Below are positions 1 to 8,511 of a stretch of 64,000 nt of DNA, in pieces. Location of the stretch: assembly GCF_009697225.1 (NCBI RefSeq), contig NZ_WIND01000001.1:558001-622000 (forward strand). Direction: 5' to 3'. Source of the DNA: Halovulum marinum (GTDB lineage: Bacteria > Pseudomonadota > Alphaproteobacteria > Rhodobacterales > Rhodobacteraceae). The notes below the pieces were generated by a model. The model saw only the letters and a program-made list of their open reading frames with translations, had not been told where the DNA came from and did no database searches. Position numbers and translations under genes: made by a program. The first letter of the stretch is position 1; every line of letters begins with the position of its first letter.

Positions 1-839
1 GCCGTCTTCGCCGCCATCGACTGCGGCCGCAGCGTCGAGCCGGTGATCGTCAGCCGCTTCACCATCGCCGGCGCCAGGTTCAGCTCGACCTTCGGCCCCT
101 GCAGGAACGCGATCATCACCAGCCGGCCGTCCGCGGCCAGCAGCTTCAGGTCGCGGGCGATGTAGTCGCCGCCGACCATGTTCAGGCTGACGTCGATCCC
201 CTGCCCGCCGGTCGCCTCGCGCAGTGCCTCGACATAATCACGGTCGCGGTAGTTCACCGCGCGCTCGGCGCCCAGCGCCTCGCATGCGGCGCATTTCTCG
301 TCCGAGCCGGCGGTGGTGAACACCCGCGCGCCGCGCAGCCGCGCCAGCTGGATCGCCGTCGTGCCGATCCCGGACGAGCCGCCGTGCACCAGGAAACGTT
401 CGCCCGCCGCCAGCCGGCCGCGGGTGAAGACGTTGCTCCAGACGGTGAAGAACGTCTCGGGCAACGCCGCCGCCTGCGCCAGGTCCAGCCCCTCGGGCAC
501 CGGCAGCGCGTGGGTGGCGGGGGTCACCGCGTACTCGGCATAGCCGCCGCCGGGCAGCAGCGCGCAGACCGCGTCGCCCTCGGACCAGCGGCCGGCGCCG
601 GGGCCGACGGCGGCGACGTGCCCGCTGCATTCCAGCCCCGGCAGGTCCGAGGCATCGGGCGGCGGCGCGTAGCTGCCGGCGCGCTGCAGCGCGTCGGGCC
701 GGTTCACCCCGGCGTGGGCGATGCGGATCAGGATCTCGCCCGCGCCCGGCCGCGGCACCGGCCGCGCGACCGGCTTCAGCACCTCGGGGCCGCCGGGGGA
801 GGAGATCTCGACGGCGGTCATCGTCGCGGGCAGGCTCAT
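1..839 (-). CDS. NAD(P)H:quinone oxidoreductase, zinc-independent MDR family (3' end outside window)
   Basis: Medium-chain dehydrogenase/reductase of the quinone-oxidoreductase type, expected to reduce quinones or enals with NADPH in the cytosol. The visible 279 codons begin MSLPATMTAVEISSPGGPEV and include the GroES-like substrate half and a Rossmann segment with a GGSSGIGTTAIQLA nucleotide-binding turn. I see no catalytic or structural zinc cysteine cluster, which fits the QOR branch rather than alcohol dehydrogenases. The family is usually about 325 residues, so roughly 45-50 C-terminal residues lie beyond the left edge. Its ATG shares one base with the stop of the upstream aminotransferase gene (TGATG), so the two are probably translated together. 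Family assignment is firm; the substrate is not known. Confidence 0.85.
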   Translation of the reverse strand, partial: MSLPATMTAVEISSPGGPEVLKPVARPVPRPGAGEILIRIAHAGVNRPDALQRAGSYAPPPDASDLPGLECSGHVAAVGPGAGRWSEGDAVCALLPGGGYAEYAVTPATHALPVPEGLDLAQAAALPETFFTVWSNVFTRGRLAAGERFLVHGGSSGIGTTAIQLARLRGARVFTTAGSDEKCAACEALGAERAVNYRDRDYVEALREATGGQGIDVSLNMVGGDYIARDLKLLAADGRLVMIAFLQGPKVELNLAPAMVKRLTITGSTLRPQSMAAKT

Positions 840-1708
840 CAGGCGGTCTCCAGCTCGGAATGGGCAAAGTCCCAATAGGCGGCGCGGGCGGCCTTGCCCA
901 CCGGGCCGACCGGCAGGTCGCGGTCCTCGAAGCGGGTCACGGGCATGACCTTGGAGGCGTTGCCGGTCAGGAAGATCTCGTCGGCCCGGTGGAAATCGGC
1001 CACGCCGAGCGACGTCTCGACCACCTCGTGCCCGGCGTCGCGCAGCAGGCCGATGACCCGCGCCCGGGTGATGCCGGCCAGGAAGGTGCCGTTCGGGACC
1101 GGGGTGAACACCACCCCGTCGCGCACCATGAACGCGTTGGTCGAGGCGGTCTCGGCCACGTTGTCGTCCAGGTCCAGCGACAGCGCGTTGTTGAACCCGC
1201 GCCGGCGGGCGTCGGCGATGATGCGCGCGTTGTTCGGATAGAGACAGGCGGCCTTGGCCTCGGTCAGCGCGGTGTCCTGCCGCGGCCGCCGGTAGGGCGA
1301 GACGGTCAGCGCCAGCCCGGCGGGCTCGGGCATCGGCAGATCCTCGATGCAGATCGCCATCGCGGTCGAGCCGGGCAGCGCGTCGATCAGCGCCGGCGAC
1401 GATTCCGTCGACCACATCATCGGCCGCAGGTACAGCGCCGCGCCGGGGGCGAAGCGCCGGACGCCCTGGCGAATCAGCGCGGCGATCTCGGGCCCCTCCA
1501 TCACCGGGTCCATGCCCATCGCCCGGGCCGAGCGCGCCAGCCGCGCGCAGTGCGGCTCCAGGTCCGGCATCACGCCCTCGAAGGCGCGGGCGCCGTCGAA
1601 CACCAGCGTGCCCTGCCAGGTGCCGTGGTCCGCCGCGCCCAGGATCGGCAGGTTGCCCTCGTGCCATGTGCCCCTGAACCAGGTCTGCGCGACGGTGCCC
1701 ATTGCCAT
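839..1708 (-). CDS. ilvE: Class IV PLP aminotransferase, branched-chain amino acid type
   Basis: Fold-type IV pyridoxal-phosphate aminotransferase of 289 residues, the usual size for branched-chain aminotransferases, which interconvert Leu/Ile/Val and their 2-oxo acids. The likely Schiff-base lysine is K152 in TEAKAACLYPNN. It is followed by the DLDDNVAETASTNAF segment and the GTFLAGITR phosphate-cup region typical of the class. I start it at the ATG giving MAMGTVAQ; a second ATG two codons later is equally possible. It overlaps the downstream quinone oxidoreductase by one base. D-amino-acid aminotransferases and aminodeoxychorismate lyases share the fold, but the length and the WSTESSP region fit IlvE-like enzymes better. 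Confidence 0.8.
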   Translation of the reverse strand: MAMGTVAQTWFRGTWHEGNLPILGAADHGTWQGTLVFDGARAFEGVMPDLEPHCARLARSARAMGMDPVMEGPEIAALIRQGVRRFAPGAALYLRPMMWSTESSPALIDALPGSTAMAICIEDLPMPEPAGLALTVSPYRRPRQDTALTEAKAACLYPNNARIIADARRRGFNNALSLDLDDNVAETASTNAFMVRDGVVFTPVPNGTFLAGITRARVIGLLRDAGHEVVETSLGVADFHRADEIFLTGNASKVMPVTRFEDRDLPVGPVGKAARAAYWDFAHSELETA

Positions 1709-1812
1709 GCGGTATGCCCTTGCGTTGCTGCCCCGCCGGACCGGGGGCGTCCGGCGCGCATCTTCGCGCCGGCCCCGCCGGGGTGCAACCCGTTCCCGGT
1801 CCCGCCGGCCGG

Positions 1813-2523
1813 CTAGTGGCGCCAGCGGCCGGGCAGGTCGGCGCCGCCCGCGCCCGGGGCGCGGATGCCGCCCAGCAGGCGGCCCGGACCGGCCATGAAG
1901 GCGCGGCCGAGCGGATTGTCGCGCATCGCCGCCTTGACCTTCTCGACCTGCATCACGTCGGCGATGCGGCGGTCGATGAAGCCGCGGGTGTCGGCATGGC
2001 CGGGGCTGTCGTCGCCCAGCCAGTACAGCACGCACGAGGAATAGACCGCCGACAGCGTCATCCGCTTGGTGTACCAGTTCACGTCGTCGGATCGGTCGCC
2101 CAGTGCGGTCCAGATCGTGTCGGCGGTGTGCCAGACTGCGCGGGCGCCGTCGGCCGCGTGGATCGGCAGCGCGAACAGCGCCGCTGCCCGGCGGACCGCC
2201 TCGCGCTCTGCCGCGGCGATCTCCAGGCGCAGTGCGATGGCGTGGGCGATGCGCTCGGAGAAGCGCATCTCGGCCAGGTCTTCGGTCTCCAGCCGGGCGG
2301 CGAGGGCCTCGTCGTTGGCATGGTGGAACGCCAGCGCCAGATCGACGCCGCCGCGCGGAAAGGCCAGCCGTGCCAGCCCCGGATCGACCCCGGCGTGGCG
2401 CACCGCATCGGCGAGCGTGCGATCGGTCCAGCCGTCGAAGGCCACATTGGGCAGTGCTGCGCTCAGCACGGCCTGGCGTACCTGCGCGACGCTGTCGGCG
2501 GTCGGCGTCTGTTCGTCTGTCAT
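1813..2523 (-). CDS. COQ9 family ubiquinone biosynthesis protein
   Basis: A 236-residue COQ9-family protein. In mitochondria COQ9 binds lipids and presents ubiquinone precursors to the hydroxylase COQ7. The sequence shows the family layout: an N-terminal TetR-like helical half (VRQAVLSAALPNVAFDGWT, then the ADAVRHAGVD helix-turn) and a C-terminal half with YSSCVLYWLGDDSPGHADTR, the conserved W-L-x-D-x-S motif that defines the family. It sits divergently from rpsU; their promoters must share the 130-bp gap. Alphaproteobacteria are the bacterial group that carries this family, which supports the taxonomic reading of the window. Confidence 0.85.
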   Translation of the reverse strand: MTDEQTPTADSVAQVRQAVLSAALPNVAFDGWTDRTLADAVRHAGVDPGLARLAFPRGGVDLALAFHHANDEALAARLETEDLAEMRFSERIAHAIALRLEIAAAEREAVRRAAALFALPIHAADGARAVWHTADTIWTALGDRSDDVNWYTKRMTLSAVYSSCVLYWLGDDSPGHADTRGFIDRRIADVMQVEKVKAAMRDNPLGRAFMAGPGRLLGGIRAPGAGGADLPGRWRH

Positions 2524-2569
2524 GCTGTCTCTCGTCGAATTGAGGTCCGTTCAGGCGCCGCGCCGGGTG

Positions 2570-2598
2570 TGGACAGTGCGGCGTGTCGTTGTTATATA
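2570..2598 (+). promoter_or_regulatory. Putative sigma-70 promoter of rpsU
   Basis: TGGACA (2570-2575) and TATATA (2593-2598) are separated by 17 bp. They lie about 55 bp upstream of the rpsU start in an otherwise GC-rich gap. The match to TTGACA/TATAAT is good for a high-GC genome. This is inferred from sequence only. Confidence 0.5.
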
Positions 2599-2652
2599 GC
2601 GGCTTCCTGCGAGATTTCGAAACTCCAACCGACGGAAAGGTGGTGAAAACCA

Positions 2653-2859
2653 GTGCAGGTACAGGTACGCGACAACAATGTCGACCAGGCGCTCCGGGCT
2701 CTCAAGAAGAAGCTTCAGCGCGAGGGTGTGTTCCGCGAGATGAAGCTTCGGCAGCATTTCGAGAAGCCCTCGGTGAAGCGCGCCCGCGAAAAGGCCGAGG
2801 CCATTCGCCGCGCGCGCAAGCTGGCGCGCAAGAAAGCGCAGCGCGAAGGGCTGCTTTAA
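2653..2859 (+). CDS. rpsU: 30S ribosomal protein S21
   Basis: Small basic ribosomal protein of 68 residues, with the S21 signature [23 protein letters not shown] and the Lys/Arg-rich tail [18 protein letters not shown]21 joins the 30S platform near the anti-Shine-Dalgarno end of 16S rRNA. The start codon is GTG, chosen because it gives the canonical [10 protein letters not shown] amino terminus and has an AAAGGTGG ribosome-binding site 9 nt upstream. In enterobacteria rpsU leads the rpsU-dnaG-rpoD operon. Here dnaG-rpoD lies 46 kb away, so that operon arrangement is absent. Confidence 0.97.
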   Translation: MQVQVRDNNVDQALRALKKKLQREGVFREMKLRQHFEKPSVKRAREKAEAIRRARKLARKKAQREGLL

Positions 2860-2876
2860 GTCGGCATTGCCGCGTG

Positions 2877-2937
2877 AAGCGGGCCTTCGGGCCTGCCCCA
2901 GACGGGCCCCGGGCATCAGCCACGGGGCTTTGTCGTT
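2877..2937 (+). terminator. Hairpins downstream of rpsU
   Basis: A 7-bp stem with a UUCG tetraloop (GCGGGCC-UUCG-GGGCCTGC, 2878-2895) is followed by GCCCCG (2906-2911) pairing with CGGGGC (2923-2928) and a TTTGTCGTTT tract. This arrangement would act as an intrinsic terminator or attenuator before the phosphatase gene. Confidence 0.5.
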
Positions 2938-2967
2938 TCCAGACCCTCGCCACAGGACGCCCGCGCA

Positions 2968-3714
2968 ATGCCCGGAACCGACGGCCGCCGGATCTATGCG
3001 ATCGGAGACGTGCACGGCTGCCTGGAGCAGCTGGACACGGTGCTGGACCGCATCGCGGCGGACCTGGCGCAGCGCCCGCATGACGCGCCGCTGATCGTCT
3101 TTCTCGGAGACTACGGCGACCGCGGCCCCGACAGCCGCGGCGTGATCGAGCGGCTGGTGGCGCTGGCCGCGGAGCCGCTGCCGACGCTGTTCCTGCTGGG
3201 CAACCACGACCACATGTTCCTGGAATACCTGCGCGAGCCGCCGGTGCGCGGCAGCGACCGCCTGCACTGGCTGAGCCGCGCGCTGGGCGGCAGCCGGACG
3301 CTGGCGTCCTACGGCGTCACGGCGAACGCGCTGGCCCCCGGGCGGGCGCACCGCGCGTTCGTCCGCGCGGTTCCCGCGGCGCATGTCGCGTTCCTCGAGG
3401 GCGCCGCGTTCGGCGCCCGGATCGGCGGGTATTTCTTCGCCCACGCCGGGATCCGGCCCGGGGTGCCGCTGGACCGGCAGGACCTGTGGGACCTGATCTG
3501 GATCCGCGAGCCGTTCCTGTCCGACACCGGCGCGCACCCGGCGGTGGTGGTCCACGGCCACACGCCGACCGATCGCGTCGAGAACCACGGCAACCGGATC
3601 GGCGTGGATACCGGCGCGGTGTTCGGCGGAAGGTTGTCGTGCATCGTGCTGGAGGACGAGGACCAGGCCGAGCTGACCGGCGCCGGCCTGGCGTCGCTGC
3701 CGCTGCTGCGCTGA
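2968..3714 (+). CDS. Metallophosphoesterase, Ser/Thr protein phosphatase-like
   Basis: Calcineurin-like metallophosphoesterase of 248 residues. All the metal-binding blocks are present in order: GDVHG (residues 13-17), GDYGDRGPDS, LGNHD and, near the end, VVHGHTPT. The family uses two metal ions to hydrolyse phosphomonoesters. The close spacing of these blocks and the length resemble bacterial PrpA/ApaH-type serine/threonine phosphatases. It has no signal peptide, so it is cytosolic. It converges on the alpha/beta hydrolase, with only 3 bp between the two stop codons. The physiological substrate cannot be read from the sequence; diadenosine tetraphosphate hydrolysis is an alternative. Confidence 0.85.
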   Translation: MPGTDGRRIYAIGDVHGCLEQLDTVLDRIAADLAQRPHDAPLIVFLGDYGDRGPDSRGVIERLVALAAEPLPTLFLLGNHDHMFLEYLREPPVRGSDRLHWLSRALGGSRTLASYGVTANALAPGRAHRAFVRAVPAAHVAFLEGAAFGARIGGYFFAHAGIRPGVPLDRQDLWDLIWIREPFLSDTGAHPAVVVHGHTPTDRVENHGNRIGVDTGAVFGGRLSCIVLEDEDQAELTGAGLASLPLLR

Positions 3715-3717
3715 TCG

Positions 3718-4539
3718 CTAGCGCATGCCGCTCAGCACCCGGACGAAGCTCAGCGTGTCGTCGGTGGCGCCGAAGCGGCCCAGGTCCTCGTGCCCGCCGC
3801 CCTCGTAGACCCGGATGAACTTCGGGTCGCGGGCGGCGTCGAACAGCGCCCGCGCCTGCGCCACCGGCACCCGGTCGTCGGCGGTGCCGTGCAGGATCAG
3901 CAGCGGCGTATCCACCTTGTCGATATTGTCGAGCGTCGCGTATTCCTCGCCGGCCAGCATCCAGCAGCCGGGCAGCAGCCCGATCAGACCGGTGGTCGCG
4001 GCACAGAGCCGGGTGAACGGCGCCTCCAGGATCAACGTCAGCTCCTCCTGCTCGGCCGCCAGCCGCGCGGCCAGCGCCGCGCCCAGCGAGAACCCGTAGA
4101 TCACCCGCCTGTTCTCGCCCACCGGCTCGGCGAACAGGGTGTCGAGCCCGGCGTACAGCCGCCGCGCGTCGCGGAACAGCGCCTCCTCGGAGGGCTCTCC
4201 GGCCTGGCCGCCGCCGCCGCGATAGGCCATGGCGGCGATGCCGAACCCGGCCTCGGCGATGTCGCGCAACCGCGGCTCGTAGACCGACAGCGCGCCGACG
4301 TCGCCCATGAAATAGACGAACACCGGATACCCCGGTTCGGGCTGGGTGACCCAGACCTCGAGCGCCGGGTCGTCGCCATGCGCGGGCAGCAACTCGACGC
4401 TGGTGCGCGGCAGGTCGGCCGGGCCCGCCGCGGTCCGCGTGAACAGGTAGATGAAGTCGGTGCGGGTGAACCACAGCATGCCGATCAGCAGTGCGACGAT
4501 CGTCAGCAGCACGACCGCCAGCCGCCCAGCCGCCGACAT
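3718..4539 (-). CDS. Membrane-anchored alpha/beta hydrolase
   Basis: A 273-residue alpha/beta-hydrolase-fold protein preceded by one N-terminal transmembrane segment (LAVVLLTIVALLIGMLWF), which anchors the catalytic domain outside the cytosol. The nucleophile elbow is GFSLGA, and ILHGTADDRVPVAQA carries the acidic residue region. The catalytic histidine is likely in GGGHEDLG near the end. This matches the BEM46/YfhR-like family of serine hydrolases of unknown substrate. Its ATG overlaps the stop codon of the lipoprotein gene by one base (TGATG), which places it last in a minus-strand operon of small envelope genes. Confidence 0.75.
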   Translation of the reverse strand: MSAAGRLAVVLLTIVALLIGMLWFTRTDFIYLFTRTAAGPADLPRTSVELLPAHGDDPALEVWVTQPEPGYPVFVYFMGDVGALSVYEPRLRDIAEAGFGIAAMAYRGGGGQAGEPSEEALFRDARRLYAGLDTLFAEPVGENRRVIYGFSLGAALAARLAAEQEELTLILEAPFTRLCAATTGLIGLLPGCWMLAGEEYATLDNIDKVDTPLLILHGTADDRVPVAQARALFDAARDPKFIRVYEGGGHEDLGRFGATDDTLSFVRVLSGMR

Positions 4540-5141
4540 CAGCGGGCCGGCCGCAACGCTTCGGGAGGCAGCGCCTTCTCGGTGTCGTCCTCGTAGACGT
4601 AGCGGTCGATCACGTTGGGCAGGCGCGCCACCTGGGTGCGCAGCTGCTCGGGGAAGAAGCTGCTCCGGAAGCTGGGCAGCCCGTCCACCCCGTTCAGCAC
4701 CGCGATCGTGTCGACGGTGCAGAAGGATTTCGGCGACGGCCCCTGCGCCTGCGCGCGGCGCAGCGTCGCCTCGGCCACCTCGCGCGAGACGGGGATCTTC
4801 TGGACATGGACGAAATGGGACTTCCGCGCGTGGTAGCGCTCGTAATAGTCGATCATCCGGTCGGTCGCACCGTAGTTTATGTCCCCCCGCTCCGGCATGG
4901 CGGGGTGCTGAAAGGTTCCGGCCGGATCGTAGATCACCCGTTCTGAAGCATTGATGAACAGCGCCGTGTGCGCCGCCCGACCGTCGCGGTAGGCCACCAT
5001 CGACACCACCGCGACATAGGGCGCATCTGCCGGGACAAACCGGGCGCGGGCGATTTCCTCGGCCGGGGCGCCGACCTCGACCGCGCAGCCGGCCAGAGCC
5101 ATCAGCATCAGAACCGGGGCGATCAGCCGGCCTAGGCCCAT
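4539..5141 (-). CDS. Putative lipoprotein of unknown function
   Basis: A 200-residue protein with a lipoprotein signal: MGLGRLIAPVLMLMALAGC ends in the lipobox LAGC, so the mature protein should be acylated on Cys19 and membrane-attached. The mature part contains AHTALFINASERVIYDPAGTF and a later FCTVDTIAVLNGV segment. That is a His/Cys pattern reminiscent of NlpC/P60-like or permuted papain-fold proteins, but I cannot confirm a catalytic triad. The start is fixed by the signal peptide; longer in-frame extensions upstream are not credible. It is coupled to the hydrolase gene downstream and lies 14 bp from the preceding small exported protein gene. Confidence 0.65.
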   Translation of the reverse strand: MGLGRLIAPVLMLMALAGCAVEVGAPAEEIARARFVPADAPYVAVVSMVAYRDGRAAHTALFINASERVIYDPAGTFQHPAMPERGDINYGATDRMIDYYERYHARKSHFVHVQKIPVSREVAEATLRRAQAQGPSPKSFCTVDTIAVLNGVDGLPSFRSSFFPEQLRTQVARLPNVIDRYVYEDDTEKALPPEALRPAR

Positions 5142-5155
5142 GAGCAATTCCTTTT

Positions 5156-5548
5156 TCAGGAGCCCCGCGCCTGGCGCGTGCACTCCCCCTGGATCATCCT
5201 GTAGTCCGCGCCGAACCGTTCGTTGAAGGCAATGATCGTCGGATCGTCGAACTGCGCACCCTTCGATAGCACGCTCATCAGGTCCAGCAACTGCAGGACG
5301 CCGGCGGCGCCGAAACCTTCCTCGAAGCGTGTCAGGATGCACACGGCCCGCGACCGGCGCTGCGGCGCACTCAGCCCCGCCACCGGCGAGGAGCCTTCCA
5401 GCTGCGCGTGGAACCGGTCCGACAGCCGCACGAAGCGCTCGACGGTGTCGGGATCGACCGCCAGCGCGGGCGCGCCGGCTGCCGCCCACGCCAGCACGAT
5501 CGCCGGGGCGGCCAGGCAGGACCGAAGGCGCCGGCCGGCGCGAGCCAT
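5156..5548 (-). CDS. Small exported protein, function unknown
   Basis: A 130-residue protein starting MARAGRRLRSCLAAPAIVLAWAAAGAPALA, a clear Sec signal peptide with Ala-x-Ala cleavage. The mature part is helical, with two cysteines (residues in AVCILTRFEEGFG and IQGECTRQARGS) that could form a disulphide. I do not recognise the family. It is translationally coupled to the oxidase subunit IV gene upstream (TGATG overlap) and followed after 14 bp by the lipoprotein gene. It may therefore belong to an envelope or respiratory operon, but that is inference from position only. Confidence 0.6.
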   Translation of the reverse strand: MARAGRRLRSCLAAPAIVLAWAAAGAPALAVDPDTVERFVRLSDRFHAQLEGSSPVAGLSAPQRRSRAVCILTRFEEGFGAAGVLQLLDLMSVLSKGAQFDDPTIIAFNERFGADYRMIQGECTRQARGS

Positions 5549-5682
5549 CAGGAGTTGAAGATCGCCAGGAAGATCAGCGTCGCGACACTGATGCCGAACA
5601 GCCAGATCCAGAACTTGATGAATCCCTCGAACGTCTTTTCCTGTTCGGTGATGTCCATCTTGCCGTGCTCGTGTTCCGACAT
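5548..5682 (-). CDS. aa3-type cytochrome c oxidase subunit IV
   Basis: A 44-codon gene, MSEHEHGKMDITEQEKTFEG followed by a single transmembrane helix (FWIWLFGISVATLIFLAIF). This is the short bacterial subunit IV of aa3-type cytochrome c oxidase known from Paracoccus and Rhodobacter, which packs against subunits I and III in the inner membrane. The acidic, His-containing head and the conserved TFEGFIKF entry to the helix identify it. The main oxidase genes are not in this window. The stop codon overlaps the next gene's ATG by one base. Confidence 0.85.
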   Translation of the reverse strand: MSEHEHGKMDITEQEKTFEGFIKFWIWLFGISVATLIFLAIFNS

Positions 5683-5746
5683 GTCCCGTGATCTCCGGTT
5701 GCATAGTCCAGCGTTCGCGCTCCCTTACGCAAAGCGTAGCAGAATG

Positions 5747-6802
5747 TCACGCCCTAAGCGAACGCCGCGCCGCCTGCCAGGCCCAGGCGCCGTCGTCGCG
5801 GCGGCGGCGGGTGGCCCGGCCGCTGCGCAGCAGGTGGTTCAGGTGGCCGACCGCCTCGACCAGGGCCAGCCCGTATTCGGCCTCGCCGATCTCGCGCTTG
5901 TAGAGCGCCGGGAAACAGTCGTGCGCGGTGCGCGGCCGGTCCAGGTGCGCCTCCAGCCGCGCCAGCGCCCCGCGATGGTTCTGGATCAGCTGCGCCAGCC
6001 GCTCGGGCAGGCCGTAGAACGGCAGCTTGTGGCCGGGCAGCACATAGTGGCGGTCGGTGGCCAGGATCTGCAGCCGGCTGCAGCTTTCCAGCCATTCGCC
6101 GACCGGGTCGGCCTCGGGCTCGGTCGGGTAGACGCCCAGGTTGGGCGAAATGCCCGGCAGCACCTGGTCGCCGGCCAGCACCAGCGTTCCGTCCGCGGCC
6201 CAGAAGGTCGCGTGTTCGGGCGCGTGGCCGTGACCGATGCGCACGGTCCAGTCGCGGCCGCCCATGCGCACGGTCTGGCCCTCGACCAGCCGGCGGAAGC
6301 CCAGCGGGATCGGATGCACCACGTCGGCGAAATTGAACGGCCGTTCAGACATCCGCTGGTCGAGCAGCGGCGCCGGCATGCCGGCGCCGCGCAGAAAGTC
6401 GATCTGCCGGGCCGAGGCCTGCTCCTGCACGTCCAGCGTCAGCATCCGCGCCATCAGCCAGGCGGTGCGGGTGGCCCAGACCTCGGCGCCGCGCGCGGCG
6501 AACCAGCCGGCCATGCCGACATGGTCGGGGTGGTGATGGGTCAGCACGACGCGGTGCACGGGGCGGCCCTGCAGCGGGCCGGACAGGATGCGCTCCCACA
6601 GGGCGCGGGTCTTGCCGGTGTGAAAACCGGTGTCGATCAGGGTCCAGCCGTCGCCCTCGTCCAGCGCGTAGACGTTGACGTGGTCCAGCTTCATCGGCAG
6701 CGGCAGGCGCAGCCACAGGATGCCCGGCGCGACCGTCCGCGCCTCGCCGTGCGGCGGGGCGTCGGCATGGGGGAAGCGCAATTCCTCGCCGCCGCCGTCC
6801 AT
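5747..6802 (-). CDS. MBL-fold metallo-hydrolase
   Basis: A metallo-beta-lactamase-fold hydrolase of 351 residues. The metal motif is THHHPDH at residues 88-94. Further ligands are expected in GHGHAPEHATFW, LAGDQVLPGIS and VLPGHKLPF. The C-terminal region (LYKREIGEAEYGLALVEAVGHLNHLL) is the winged-helix-like tail seen in the glyoxalase II/LACTB2-like branch. It is coupled to the acyl-CoA dehydrogenase upstream by a TGATG overlap. That suggests it hydrolyses a thioester or related intermediate of the same pathway. The substrate is not determined by the sequence. Confidence 0.8.
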   Translation of the reverse strand: MDGGGEELRFPHADAPPHGEARTVAPGILWLRLPLPMKLDHVNVYALDEGDGWTLIDTGFHTGKTRALWERILSGPLQGRPVHRVVLTHHHPDHVGMAGWFAARGAEVWATRTAWLMARMLTLDVQEQASARQIDFLRGAGMPAPLLDQRMSERPFNFADVVHPIPLGFRRLVEGQTVRMGGRDWTVRIGHGHAPEHATFWAADGTLVLAGDQVLPGISPNLGVYPTEPEADPVGEWLESCSRLQILATDRHYVLPGHKLPFYGLPERLAQLIQNHRGALARLEAHLDRPRTAHDCFPALYKREIGEAEYGLALVEAVGHLNHLLRSGRATRRRRDDGAWAWQAARRSLRA

Positions 6803-8511
6803 CAGACCGCCAGCGCGTCGGCGTCGAGCGCGTAGAGGTCCGCCGCCCCCGCCCTTGCCGCGGCGCACAGCGCCGGCACCTCGGGCAGCATCTGCCGGAC
6901 GGCGAAGCGCGCCAGCGGCAGCCGCGCATCCTCGGCCAGCGCGGCCTTCAGCAGGTAGTGCCCGCCCAGCACCAGCGCGAAGCCGCGCAGGAATGGCGCC
7001 GCGCCGGCGAATCGGTCGTTCAGGTCCGGCATCGCCAGGACCGTGTCCAGCGTGTCGGACAGCGCGTCGACCGCCGCGCTCAGCCCGGCCGACAGCTCCG
7101 GCTGCGCGGCGGCGGCCCGTTCGGCGGTCGTCCCGGCCTCGGCCAGCAGCGCGCGGGCCGCGGTGCCGCCGTCCATCAGCTTGCGCGCCACCAGGTCCAT
7201 CGCCTGGATGCCGTTGGTGCCCTCGTAGATCGCCGTCACCCGGACATCGCGGTAGAACTGGGCGGCGCCGGTCTCTTCGATGAAGCCCATGCCGCCATGG
7301 ACCTGCACGCCCAACTCGGCCACGCGGCAGCCGGTGTCGGTGCCGAACGCCTTGGCGATCGGCGTCAGCAACGCGCCGCGCGCCTGCCAGTCGTCGCCCT
7401 GCCCGGCCCTGGCCATGTCCAGGCTCAGCGCGCAGTCCAGGCAGATCGCCCGCGCCATCGCGGTCTGCGCCTTCATCGTCATCAGCATCCGCCGCACGTC
7501 GGCATGGTCCAGGATCGTGCCGGTGCCGCCCGCGACCGGCGGCCTGCCCTGCCGGCGCTCCAGCGCATAGGCCAGCGCCTTCTGGTACGCCGCCTCGGCC
7601 TGGCTGAGGCCCTCGACGCCGACCCCCAGCCGGGCGTTGTTCATCATCGTGAACATCGCCGCCATGCCGCCGTGCGGCGGGCCCACCAGCCAGCCGGTGG
7701 CGCCGTCGAACTGCATCACCGCCGTGGGCGATCCGTGCAGGCCCATCTTGTGCTCCAGCGAGACCACCGACAGGGCGTTGGCCGGCCCCGGCCTGCCGGC
7801 GTCGTCGGGAAGGTACTTCGGCACCATGAACAGGCTGATGCCGCGGGTGCCGGGCGCGCCGTCGGGCAGGCGGGCCAGCACCATGTGACAGACGTTCCCG
7901 GCCAGGTCGTGATCGCCCCACGAGATGTAGATCTTCTGCCCGCTGACCGCGTAGGTGCCGTCGCCGTTCGGCTCGGCCCGGCTGCGCAGCGCGCCGACGT
8001 CCGAGCCGGCCTGCGGCTCGGTCAGGTTCATCGTGCCGGTCCATTCGCCGGAATTCAGCTTCGGCAGGAACAGATCGCGCAGCGCGTCGTCGGCGTGATG
8101 CTCCAGCGCCTCGATCTGGCCCTGGGTCAGCAGCGGGCACAGCGACAGCGACAGGCAGGCACTGCCCAGCATCTCGTTCACGCACGAGGTCAGCGTCATC
8201 GGCAGGCCCATGCCGCCCCAGCGCGGATCGCCGGCGATGCCGACCCAGCCGCCGTCGGCGATGGCGCGGTAGCCATCGGCGAACCCGGGCGAGGTGCGCA
8301 CGACGCCGTTCTCCAGATGCGCGGGGTGCAGGTCGCCGGCGCGGTTGAGCGGCGCGAGCACGTCCTCGGCCAGGCGGGCGGCCTCGGCCAGCACGGCGTC
8401 GGCGGTGTCCGGCGTCGCCTCGGCATAGCGGTCGGTCCGGGCCAGCCGATGCGCCCCCAGAACGCTGTCCAGATAGAACCGCATCTCGCGGATCGGTGCG
8501 CGATAGCTCAT
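6802..8511 (-). CDS. Acyl-CoA dehydrogenase, DmdC-like long form
   Basis: A 569-residue acyl-CoA dehydrogenase, longer than the classic 380-residue enzymes because of a C-terminal extension. This is the architecture of 3-methylmercaptopropionyl-CoA dehydrogenase (DmdC) and its paralogues. Visible blocks are the MNLTEPQAGSDVGAL flavin/substrate segment, GQKIYISWGDHDL, the helical GVQVHGGMGFIEETGAAQFYRD region, and IYEGTNGIQAMDLVARKL carrying the likely catalytic glutamate. Rhodobacterales carry several paralogues, so dimethylsulfoniopropionate demethylation cannot be assumed. A generic short/medium acyl-CoA substrate is as likely. It overlaps the MBL hydrolase start by one base and is divergent from tsaC. 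Confidence 0.85.
   Translation of the reverse strand: MSYRAPIREMRFYLDSVLGAHRLARTDRYAEATPDTADAVLAEAARLAEDVLAPLNRAGDLHPAHLENGVVRTSPGFADGYRAIADGGWVGIAGDPRWGGMGLPMTLTSCVNEMLGSACLSLSLCPLLTQGQIEALEHHADDALRDLFLPKLNSGEWTGTMNLTEPQAGSDVGALRSRAEPNGDGTYAVSGQKIYISWGDHDLAGNVCHMVLARLPDGAPGTRGISLFMVPKYLPDDAGRPGPANALSVVSLEHKMGLHGSPTAVMQFDGATGWLVGPPHGGMAAMFTMMNNARLGVGVEGLSQAEAAYQKALAYALERRQGRPPVAGGTGTILDHADVRRMLMTMKAQTAMARAICLDCALSLDMARAGQGDDWQARGALLTPIAKAFGTDTGCRVAELGVQVHGGMGFIEETGAAQFYRDVRVTAIYEGTNGIQAMDLVARKLMDGGTAARALLAEAGTTAERAAAAQPELSAGLSAAVDALSDTLDTVLAMPDLNDRFAGAAPFLRGFALVLGGHYLLKAALAEDARLPLARFAVRQMLPEVPALCAAARAGAADLYALDADALAV

Noticed and set aside
6802-8511. Firm assignment of the acyl-CoA dehydrogenase as DmdC of the DMSP pathway
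   Set aside because: DmdB, DmdD or DmdA genes are not nearby and the long-form family has many paralogues with other substrates.
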